Positions 17,663-27,000 of a stretch of 64,000 bases of DNA are shown piece after piece. Below the pieces are notes generated by a model. That model saw only the letters and a program-made list of their open reading frames with translations. It did not search any database and was not told the DNA's origin. Both the position numbers and the translations under genes were made by a program. Where the stretch lies: NCBI GenBank assembly GCA_965371445.1, contig CBDUYN010000030.1, forward strand, positions 1 through 64,000. Reading direction: 5' to 3'. Source of the stretch: DASWIG01 sp965371445. GTDB lineage: Bacteria > Acidobacteriota > Thermoanaerobaculia > Multivoradales > J023. Every line of letters starts with the position of its first letter. The stretch's first letter is position 1.

Positions 17663-18604
17663 ATGTCACAAGTCGTACAGGACACGACCGTCCGTTGGGT
17701 CTCCGAGCGCTGGGCGTCAGAACCGGTCGGAGAGCCCGATCTTCCCGCCTTCGGTTTCCTGGAGGTCCCTTTCGACTACGCCGTCAGCCATCGCCCCGGT
17801 ACTCGTTTCGGACCGGCGAGCATCCTCGCGGCGCTCAATACCTTCACCCTTTACTGCACCGACAAGCGGGTGTCACTGGCCCATTCTCACTTTCATCACT
17901 TCGGGACTGTGGACGTCGTCAACGATTTCAAGGAATCATATCGACGTATCCGCGAAGCGGTGGCCAGGCTGCCCGCAGGCTACACTTTGGTCGCCCTGGG
18001 GGGTGATCATTCCATCTCAGATCCTCTGGTGCGGGGTGTGCAGGACCGGCTCGGAGAAAAGAAGCTGGGGCTCATCGTCTTCGACGCCCACTTCGACTCG
18101 CGCGACCCGGTTCCCGGGAAAGAACATTCCGGACACTGGATGAAGACTCTTGAAGACACCCTCGACTACACCTCCGCCGTCCAACTGGGGATCAATGCTC
18201 CGATCTACGGCGAAAGATACATGGCGGAAGCCGAGGAAAAGGGGATCCTGGTGAAGACCCTCTACGAGATCCGCAAGGCCGGGTGGGACGCGGTCTTGGC
18301 CGAAGCCGTCGAGCACGCCACCTCCTCGACCGACGGGCTCTACCTTTCTGTGGACATCGACTCGCTCGACCAAGCCTTCGCGCCAGGGACGAGCGTCCCC
18401 AATCCCGCCGGCTTCTTCCCCCATGAAGTCCTCGACGCGGTCTACGAGATCGGCTGCCGGGCGGATGTGGTCGGCTTTGACCTCACGGAGGTCAGCCCAC
18501 CGCTGGATCGCGACGGTTTCACCTCTCAGCTGGCCGCTCACCTGGTGTTGAGCTTCCTCTCCGGGAGCGTCGTTCGGCACCAGAATGGTCAAGATCAGAG
18601 GTAA
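17663..18604 (+). CDS. Ureohydrolase (arginase/agmatinase family)
   Basis: This 313-residue protein keeps the binuclear manganese ligands: GGDHS near 113, DAHFD near 141 and SVDIDSLD near 228. The usual length is about 300. Family members remove urea from arginine, agmatine or related guanidines, or act on formiminoglutamate. AAGGAG precedes the ATG. It closes the rightward block and runs to within 17 bases of the convergent LuxC-LuxE-like gene. A role in making an amine or ornithine-type unit for the nearby pathway is an inference from position. Arginase-like and ATP-grasp enzymes also occur together in D-cycloserine biosynthesis. Confidence 0.88.
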   Translation: MSQVVQDTTVRWVSERWASEPVGEPDLPAFGFLEVPFDYAVSHRPGTRFGPASILAALNTFTLYCTDKRVSLAHSHFHHFGTVDVVNDFKESYRRIREAVARLPAGYTLVALGGDHSISDPLVRGVQDRLGEKKLGLIVFDAHFDSRDPVPGKEHSGHWMKTLEDTLDYTSAVQLGINAPIYGERYMAEAEEKGILVKTLYEIRKAGWDAVLAEAVEHATSSTDGLYLSVDIDSLDQAFAPGTSVPNPAGFFPHEVLDAVYEIGCRADVVGFDLTEVSPPLDRDGFTSQLAAHLVLSFLSGSVVRHQNGQDQR

Positions 18605-18620
18605 GCCCCCCGGGCGGCTT
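18603..18620. terminator. Short hairpin between convergent genes
   Basis: AAGCC and GGCTT bracket a CCCGGG-containing loop in the 17-base gap between the ureohydrolase stop and the LuxC-LuxE-like stop. It is the only structure available to end both transcripts, but it is weak and lacks a T-run. Confidence 0.35.
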
Positions 18621-18621
18621 G

Positions 18622-20982
18622 TCAACTCTCCAAAGGACGGCGCAGGTCGATGACGTGCAGGGTCTTGCCACTGGTCGGTGAACGCTCGAGCTTTTCAGCC
18701 GGGTAGCAGCTGACCTCAAGGTCGAACATTTTCCGCACAGAGACCACGTCGTTGAGCTCCGTCCAGTTCGTCAAGACCACCTGGCGGGCTTCTGCGGGAT
18801 CCAAGTCCTTGTCATCCGTCAGGCAGATGGTCAGCTTCTCCTGATCGCGGTGGCGATCGATGCGAAGCTGCACGTCGTCGACGTAACTCAGCTGGCGCTG
18901 GAGAAGGGTCACCAATCGCCAATAGTTCATGAAGTAACCGGCGACTTTGAACCAATCGCTCTCCCGCCCCAAAAGTTCGAAGCGCGGCGTGGTGCGTCCA
19001 CAGGGACAGGGCTCGTCGACCCAGCGGCCGAGGTCTCCGGTGTCGTAACGCTCCATCGATTCCGGAGAGTGGACGTGGTTCGTGAAGACGAGCCGTCCCA
19101 CTTCTCCCGGAGCGGTCGGCCGGTCTTCTTCCCGGTCGAGGATTTCGAGACCCTGAATGTGCTCGTGCAGGTGCAGGATACTTCCCTCGCAAGCCTCGCA
19201 CTGAAAGCCGAGGGTACCCGCGTCGATGCTCCCATAATGCCCTACACGGAGGATCCGAACGCCATAGCGCTCCTTGAGATGGCGAGTCTGGTCGACGGCA
19301 AAGTGGTCTCCGGAATAGAAGATCTTCTCAATACCCCGATACTCTTGAAAGAGCTCGTCGTTGACCTTGAAAAGCTGGAGGATGTAAGCCGGCATGCCGA
19401 CCAGCACGTTGATCTCGTATTTGACGATCGTCTCTCCCACCATCTCCCAGCTGGGGTCCATCGCCATCGGGAACTGCCGCGCGCCGATCGACTCCAGGGC
19501 CTTGAAGAATCCGATGAAACCTGAGTAAAGACCGCCGGCCGCGAAGACGTTCATCACGCGATCGGTCGCGGGATCGAGGCCGGCGGCGTAGAGGGCTTCC
19601 CCGGCAGCTTGCGTATGGACGTCGAAAGAGTCGTAGGTGTAGGAAGCGAGAGCCGGTTCCCCGGTGCTGCCTCCGGTGCGCAAGAAGATCTCGCCGTAGA
19701 TCTTCTTGTAGGACGTCGGCGTGAAGCAAGCCCGGGTGCGGACGGTCGATTCTCGGGCCGGGGAGGTTTTCGCCGGCCGCCGGGGCTCGAGCTGAGACAG
19801 CCGCGCCAGACCCCGGAGCGGATCCGCGCAGCCCAGGCTGACGCGTCGCAGATAGGGCGAGAGGAGATCCGCCTCCAGGCTCCATGCAGGCTCCGGCGGT
19901 CGTTTGCCGTCGTCGCCGATCTGCCGGACCCTCGAAACACCTGCGGCGAAGAAGAGACGGGCGAGTGTGGCGAGATCCGTCTCTTCGCACCACAGGTCGA
20001 CGTGTCGGGGCCTCGGCTTCGAGGATCGCAGCGGGGCGACCAGGCTCCGGCGGGGCGCCGCCCAGATTTGGAGAACGCCGGGTGGGTAGGTGCAAGCTTC
20101 GGCGTCGGCCAGGCTCTGGACTTCGCATTCCCCACCCAGCCAGCCGGCGAGCGCCTGCGCCCATCTTTCAAGCAGCGTCGAGTCTTCGGTCTCGAGGTAG
20201 AGGATCGGTGCGGCGTCGCGCTCACAAAGCGCACCCGAGAGGACACCTTGGGCCAGCTGATCGGGTGCCGCGGCGGCGTCAATATGGCTGCGGGCGACGA
20301 ACACCGACGCCGTCGCGGGCCGGCGGTCGAGGAGCAGGACCGCAGCGTCGGCGAGACGCCGCCGCCAGCGGACGAGCTCTTCTTCCTGGCAGGAGACCAC
20401 TGCATCGACGGCACCCAGGAGCATGTCGAGGGCCTCGTCGATCTCGCCGTCCTCCGCCGCCACCACTCGGTAGCGCCGGGCGGCGCCCGTCAACGAGTTG
20501 CCAAACGCCTCGAAAAAGCCGCAGCTTGCGGGAGAAGCCAGGACCAAGTTGAAGTTGCCGGCGAGAAGGCTTGTGACGAGCGGCTCGAAGGTCTGAGGAA
20601 AGAAGCCCTCAGCCGCTACGTGAACGACGACGCCAAGAGGGGCCCAGGTCTCGAAAAGGGGAGCCCGGTAGCTGTGTCGCTGGATGTCGAACGGCATCTC
20701 CGTGCCCAGCTCTTTTTTCAGCCGGGCGACGTGGGAATCCTTGGCGAGCCGATGGGCGAGCTCCTTGAGGATCTTCGCCGCCCGTTGCTCCGTGAGCGAA
20801 GCCCCCGCGATCAGGTGGCGGAGGAGGTCGTCGTAGTGGGGGCCTTTGCCAGCTTGAAGCGCCTGCGAAAGCTCGTCGGAGCATTCCAGGAAGCTGTGCA
20901 GGTCGAAGGGCTCGGCGAGGGCCGTGGCGGCGAGCGCCGCAAGCTTGGGAACCGTTTGGGTGAAGTTTCCTTGATCTGTCAT
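18622..20982 (-). CDS. LuxC-like acyl reductase fused to LuxE/PaaK-like AMP ligase
   Basis: About 786 residues. Start ATG 20982 has AGGA close by. Residues 1-400 look like LuxC: 'PLGVVVHVAAEGFFPQTFEP' then 'SLLAGNFNLVLASPASCGFF' match the nucleotide-binding start of acyl-CoA reductases, and 'LARLFFAAGVSRVRQIGDDG' the end. I cannot place the catalytic Cys with certainty ('SGALCERDAAP' is a candidate). Residues 410-786 resemble LuxE/phenylacetate-CoA ligase: 'FLRTGGSTGEPALASYTYDS', 'GVRILRVGHYGSIDAG', 'ERYDTGDLGRWVDEPCPCGR'. Together they could activate a carboxylate as acyl-AMP or thioester and reduce it to an aldehyde. It is last in the NRPS operon, 30 bases after the NRPS stop, and its substrate may be the peptide, its fatty acid or a building block. 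Confidence 0.8.
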   Translation of the reverse strand: MTDQGNFTQTVPKLAALAATALAEPFDLHSFLECSDELSQALQAGKGPHYDDLLRHLIAGASLTEQRAAKILKELAHRLAKDSHVARLKKELGTEMPFDIQRHSYRAPLFETWAPLGVVVHVAAEGFFPQTFEPLVTSLLAGNFNLVLASPASCGFFEAFGNSLTGAARRYRVVAAEDGEIDEALDMLLGAVDAVVSCQEEELVRWRRRLADAAVLLLDRRPATASVFVARSHIDAAAAPDQLAQGVLSGALCERDAAPILYLETEDSTLLERWAQALAGWLGGECEVQSLADAEACTYPPGVLQIWAAPRRSLVAPLRSSKPRPRHVDLWCEETDLATLARLFFAAGVSRVRQIGDDGKRPPEPAWSLEADLLSPYLRRVSLGCADPLRGLARLSQLEPRRPAKTSPARESTVRTRACFTPTSYKKIYGEIFLRTGGSTGEPALASYTYDSFDVHTQAAGEALYAAGLDPATDRVMNVFAAGGLYSGFIGFFKALESIGARQFPMAMDPSWEMVGETIVKYEINVLVGMPAYILQLFKVNDELFQEYRGIEKIFYSGDHFAVDQTRHLKERYGVRILRVGHYGSIDAGTLGFQCEACEGSILHLHEHIQGLEILDREEDRPTAPGEVGRLVFTNHVHSPESMERYDTGDLGRWVDEPCPCGRTTPRFELLGRESDWFKVAGYFMNYWRLVTLLQRQLSYVDDVQLRIDRHRDQEKLTICLTDDKDLDPAEARQVVLTNWTELNDVVSVRKMFDLEVSCYPAEKLERSPTSGKTLHVIDLRRPLES

Positions 20983-21012
20983 CGTTTTCCTCGGCGCCGC
21001 CGTCACGGCGGG

Positions 21013-24000
21013 TTACGCGGCGAGCTCCGATTGGAGCTTGTCGAGCCTGACGTCCGGATCGACGCGGAGACGCTCGATCAGCTTCTCGAAGTCGGCCAGG
21101 AAACGTTCCATGGTCTCCTGTGCGAAGAGGTCGAGGTCGTAGAGGAGCTCGCAGGTGATCTCGCCGCCGGTTTCCAGGCAGTAGAGCTCGACGTCGAACT
21201 TCGAGAGCCCGTGGTGTTGCGGGATCTCCCGGGCCGTGACGCCCGGCAGGTCGAGCGCTCCGCTCAGGGGGTCGGAGGTGCGACGGCTTGCCGTCGTCGG
21301 CAGGCTCAGGAGAGCCCGGAAGAGGTGCGTCCTCTGCCCTCTGCGATCTGGCTCCAGGATCTCGGCGAGGAGCGGGAAGGGCAGCTCCTGGTGCTCGTAG
21401 GCCGCCAGCGTCGTGTCGCGGACCCGGCCCAGGAGCTCCCGGAAAGGGAGGTTCGCGGAAAGGCGCGTCCGCAGGACGGCGGTGTTCATGAAGTAGCCGA
21501 TGAGATCCTGGGTCTCTCGGTCTCGTCCCGCGACGGGCGTTCCCACGCAGATGTCCCACTGGCCGCTGCGCTGCGCGAGGAGGACCTTGAAGACGGCGAC
21601 GAGCGTCATGAAAAGCGTCGCCCTCTCGGTCGCGGCGAGACGTTTCAGCTCCGGCACGCACTGCAGCGTGGCGCGCACCGTGCCGCCGCGAAAGCTTTTC
21701 GTCTCCGGCCGCCGCCGGTCGAGGGGGAGCTCGAGGAGCGGCGCATCCCGCAGCCGATCCTGCCACCAGGCGAGCTGTGGCTCGAATTTCCGGCTGGCCA
21801 GCCACTGCCGCTGCCGCACGGCGTAGTCCGCGTACTGGAAGCTCAGCGGGGCGAGCGCTGGGGGCCGGCCTGCGCGACAGGCGCGGTAGAGGGCGGAGAG
21901 CTCTCGCACGAAGAGGTCGAGGGACCAGCCGTCGGCCACGATGTGATGGAAGTTGACGAGGATCACGTAGCGCTCGTCGGCCTGGCGCGCGAGCACCGTT
22001 CGCAGGAGGGGTCCGCGCTCGAGGTCGAAGCGGTGGCTCGCGTTGGCGGCGGCCAGCCGTTCGGTCTCGCGCTCCTGCCCCTCGGGCGGCAGGCGGCGCA
22101 GGTCGACCTGCGGGATCGGAGTGTCGAGGTGCCCGAGGACCTCCTGACGGGGCTCGCCGTCGACCTCCTTGAAGACCGTCCGCAGGGCTTCGTGGCGGCG
22201 GACGATCTCGGCGAAGCTGTGGCGTAGGGCCGCGACGTCGAGCTTGCCGGCGAGGCGAAATGCCGCCGCGATGTCGAACAGGGGATTTCCTGGGTCGGCG
22301 CGGTCCAGGAGCCAGAGCCGTTCCTGCCCGAAGGAGAGAGGCAGGAGCCGACGGCGTGCCCCTCCGGCCGGTTGCGGGGCGGCCGCGGGGGTCGCCTCCG
22401 AACGGCTCGTCTCCAGGAAGGCTGCCAGACCGGCGACGCTCGGCGCCTCGAAGAAAGCGCTCAGGGGCACCTCGCGGTCCAGCTCCTGCGCGATGCGGGA
22501 GACGATCTGCGAGGCCAGCAGGGAATGGCCTCCGAGCTCGAAGAAGTCGTCGTGAGCCCCCACCGGATCGACCCCCAGGGCTTCGCTCCAGATCGCCGCC
22601 AGCTGCTCCTCCAGGGGCGAGCCGGGCGCGGTGAAGCCCTCCTCCTGCTCAGGGTTGAGCCTGGGCTCCGGCAGGCGGCGGCGGTCGACCTTGCCGTTGG
22701 CGTTGAGCGGCAAGGCGTCCAGGCGCATGAAAAGCGAGGGCACCATGTACTCGGGCAGCGACCGGCGTAGCCAGTCGCGGAGCTCGCGCGCGCGGGGCGG
22801 GGCCTCGTCGGCGGCGACGAAGTAGGCCAGGAGGCGCTGGTCTCCGCTCGCCTCCTGGCGCCTCACGACGACGCTCGTGCGCACCCCCGGATTTCGGTCG
22901 AGCTCGGCCTCGACCTCGCCTGGCTCGATGCGGAAGCCGCGCACCTTGACCTGGTAGTCGATGCGTCCCAAAAACTCCAGGGTACCGTCACCCCGGTGTC
23001 GCGCCAGGTCCCCTGAGCGATAGAGCCGTGCTCCCGGCGCCGCGGCGCGGCCGGCGAGGGGATGGGGGACGAAGCGCTCGGCGCTCAGGCCGGGCCGGCG
23101 GTGATAGCCCCGCGCCAGGCCTTGCCCGCCGACATAGAGCTCCCCGGCTACCCCGGCCGGGACTGGCTCCAGCCGGCGGTCGAGCAGCAGGACCTGGGTG
23201 GCGTGGATCGGCCGGCCGACGGGGATCGAAGCGCCGCGCGGCGGCGGTGCCGTCACCGGGTGACAGCAGGCGAAGGTCGTCGTCTCGGTCGGGCCGTAGC
23301 CGTTGACCATCCGGCAGCCCGGGAGCTCCTCGAGCACCCGCCGCACATGGGCCGGCGAGAGCACGTCGCCGCCGGCCAGGAGCCGACGTAGCGGACGCAG
23401 GGCGTCAAGCTCCTCGTCGACCATCTGCCGGAAGAGACCGGCGGTCAGCCAGAGCGTGGTGACACCCTCGTCGGCGAGGATGCGGCCAATCTCGCGCAGC
23501 GACGCCCGGGCCGGCGGCAGGACGAGCCGGCCGCCGTGGAGCAGGGGAGCCCAGATCTCGAAGGTCGAAGCGTCGAAGGCGAGGGGCGCGAGCTGCAAGA
23601 AGACCTCGTCGGGGCCAAAGTCGGCGTAGTCGGCCTCGGCGAGAAGGCGACGCACGTTGCAGTGGGTCACCCCGACGCCCTTGGGCCGGCCCGTCGATCC
23701 CGAGGTGTACATCAGGTAGGCCAGCTGCTCGCCGTGGCCGGCGCAGACGCCGTCGGCGCCGGCCGCCGGCTCGTCGTCGCCCGTCGCGTCCGCGTCCAGC
23801 GAGACGACCTGCAGCGACTCGTCGGCCAGCTCCGCGGCGGCTTCCGGGGTGGAGCTCAGGAGTATCCGGGCGCCGCTGTCGTCGAGCAGGAAGCGCAGGC
23901 GTGCCGCAGGGTTGGAGAGGTCGAGAGGGACGTAGGCGCCGCCCGCCTTCAGGATGCCGAGCAGGCCCACCATCCTGGCGAGCGTCGGCTCGGACGAGAT

Positions 24001-27000
24001 GGCCACCGGCACCTCCGGGGCGACACCCAGCGCCCGCAGCCGCGCGGCGAGAGCCGTCGACCGGCGGTCGATCTCGCCGTAGCTCAGGGTCCCTTCCGGG
24101 GACACCACCGCCACCGCGTCGCCGCGTTGCCGGGCCTGCCGGGCGAAGAGCTCGTGGATCAGCAGCTCCGGCGGCCGCTCCTCCGGCCGGTTCCAGGCGA
24201 AGAGAAGCTGATGACGCTCGGCCGGCAAGAGCAGCGGGAGAGACGCGACGGAGCGCTCGGGATCGTCCACGGCGGCCGAGAGCAGGACCTCGAAATGCCG
24301 CACCAGCCGCCGGACCGTGGTGTCGTCGAAGAGGTCGCGGCTGTACTCCAAGGTCCCCGCGAGGCCCTCCCCTTTGCGCAGCAGGAGGGTCAGGTCGAAT
24401 TTCGACGTCGTAGTGGGCGTCTCCAGGAAGCTCACCTCGAGCTCCGGGAAGTCCGGCTCCGGCAGCGGGGTCTCCTGGAAGCCGAAGACCACCTGGAAAA
24501 GGGGATGGTGGGCGCCGTCGCGTTCCTTCACGAGCTCGCCGACCAGCTTCTCGAAGGGCAGCTCTTGGTGCTCGTAGGCCTCGAGGGTGACCTCGCGTAC
24601 CCGCCGCAGGAGCTCGGCGAAACTCGGGTCGTCCGCGAGATCGAGCCGCAGCGCCAGCATGTTGACGAAAAATCCCAGGAGCCTTTCGACCTCGACCTGG
24701 TTGCGGTTGGCGACCGGGCTGCCCACGACCAGCTCCGTCTTGCCGCTTTGGCGCCCCAGCAAGGCGCCAAAGGCCGCCAGCAGGGTCATGAAGAGGGTTG
24801 CCTGGTGCCGGTGGCTCAGCGTGGCGAGCGCCTCGCCGAGCTGCCGTGGGATCTGTACCGCGAGGCTCTTGCCGCGCCACGTCGGGACCGCCGGCCGTGG
24901 CCGGTCGGCGGGCGGCTGCCATCGGGGCGGCGCGCCGTCGAGCCGCCGGCGCCAGGCGGCGAGCTCGCGCTCCAGGACGGCGCCGGTCAGCAGGCGCCGC
25001 TGCCAGGCGGCGAAGTCGGCGTATTGCACCGGCAGGGCCGGGAGCTCGGGACGCTCGTACCCCAGGGCGGCGCGGTAGAAGGCGACGGTCTCGTGGGCCA
25101 GGAGATCGACCGACCAGCCGTCGGAGACGATGTGGTGCTGCAGGATCAAGAGGACGTGCCGGCGCGCCGCCTGGCGTATCAGGACGAATCGCACCAGCGG
25201 GCCGCGCTCGAGATCGAAGGGCCGCGCGACCACCTCGTGCAAGAGCCGGCGGGTGAGCTCCTGCCGCTTGCCGTCGAGCCGCGTCAGATCCACCGTGGTG
25301 AGGACGGTTCCCAGAGGCCGTGGATGGATCCGCTGGACAGGCTTGCCGCCGACTTCCGAAAAGGTCGTCCGCAGCACCTCGTGACGCCGGATCACCTCGT
25401 GGAACGAGCGCCGCAGGGCGCCCTCGCGGAGCTGTCCTCGGAGCTCAAACGTCCCCGGGAGGTGGTAGGCCGAATTGCCGGGCTGCCGTCGGTCGAAGAG
25501 CCACAGGCGCTCCTGGGCGAAGGAGAGGGGAGGCGGCGCGGTGCGCTCGATCGGTGCGAGCGGCAGCGTCGCGGCCGGCGGCCGGCGGCCCTGCGTCACG
25601 GCGCGCGCCAGGCCGTCGACGGTGGGATCGGTGAAGAAGCGGTGGAGGGAAAGCTCCACGGCGTAAAGCTTGTGGATTCGCGAGACGACCTGGGTGGCGA
25701 GCAGCGAATGGCCGCCCAGCTCGAAGAAGTCGTCGAAGACACCGACCCTCTCGACCCCCAGAAGCTCTCCCCACAACTTGGCCAGCGACTCCTCCAGACG
25801 GTCCCGGGGGGCGACGAACCGGCCTGGCGCGCTACACGGCGCCGTCTCGGGAGCCGGCAGGCGGCGGCGGTCGACCTTGCCGTTGGGGTTGAGTGGCAAC
25901 GCGTCCAGGGTGATCAAGAGCGCGGGGACCATGTGCTCGGGCAGCGTCTCCTTCAGCCAGGCGCGGAGCTCCGAAGCCGGGGGAGCGGGCTTGCGGGCGG
26001 CGACGAAGTAGGCTAGGAGACGCTCGCCTCCGCTCGCCTCCTGGCGCGCCACGACGACGCTCGCGCGCACCCCCGGATGGCGGTCGAGCTCGCTCTCGAC
26101 CTCGCCTGGCTCGATGCGAAAGCCGCGCACCTTGACCTGGTGGTCGATGCGCCCCAAAAACTCCAGGGTGCCGTCGGCCAGATGGCGCACCAAGTCTCCC
26201 GAACGGTAGAGCCGTGCCCCCGGCGCCGCGCGGCGACCGGCCAGGGGATGGGGGACGAAGCGCTCGGCGCTCAAGGCGGGCCGGCGGTGATAACCCCGCG
26301 CCAGACCCTGCCCGCCGACGTAGAGCTCCCCCGCCACCCCGGCCGGGACCGGCTCCAGCCGGCGGTCGAGCAGCAGGACCTGGGTGGCGTGGATCGGCCG
26401 GCCGACGGGGATCGAAGCGCCGCGCGGCGGCGGTGCCGTCACCGGGTGACAGCAGGCGAAGGTCGTCGTCTCGGTCGGGCCGTAGCCGTTGACCATCCGG
26501 CAGCCCGGGAGCTCCTCGAGCACCCGCCGCACATGGGCCGGCGAGAGCACGTCGCCGCCGGCCAGGAGCCGACGTAGCGGACGCAGGGCGTCAAGCTCCT
26601 CGTCGACCATCTGCCGGAAGAGACCGGCGGTCAGCCAGAGCGTGGTGACACCCTCGTCGGCGAGGATGCGGCCAATCTCGCGCAGCGACGCCCGGGCCGG
26701 CGGCAGGACGAGCCGGCCGCCGTGGAGCAGGGGAGCCCAGATCTCGAAGGTCGAAGCGTCGAAGGCGAGGGGCGCGAGCTGCAGGAAGACCTCGTCCGCT
26801 CCAAAGTCGGCGTAGTGGGCCTCGGCCACCAGGCGCCGCACGTTGCGATGGGTCACCGCCACGCCTTTGGGCCGGCCCGTCGATCCCGAGGTGTACATCA
26901 GGTAGGCCAGCTGCTCACCGTGCCCGGCGGCGGCGCGGCCGGGGGTCGGGGCCGCGGCGACGCCCGCCGGATGCGCCGCGGGGTCGCCGCTCGCTTCGAG

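Noticed and set aside
21013..21700. Thioesterase or reductase at the end of the NRPS
   Set aside because: The end is ordinary C-domain sequence. No GxSxG and no Rossmann reductase pattern could be found.
19609..26016. Very long rightward open frames (872 and 826 codons) opposite the LuxC-LuxE and NRPS genes
   Set aside because: They are exact antisense of well-supported enzymes with conserved motifs, lack starts with ribosome sites, and are Arg/Gly/Ala-rich in the way GC-rich antisense frames are.
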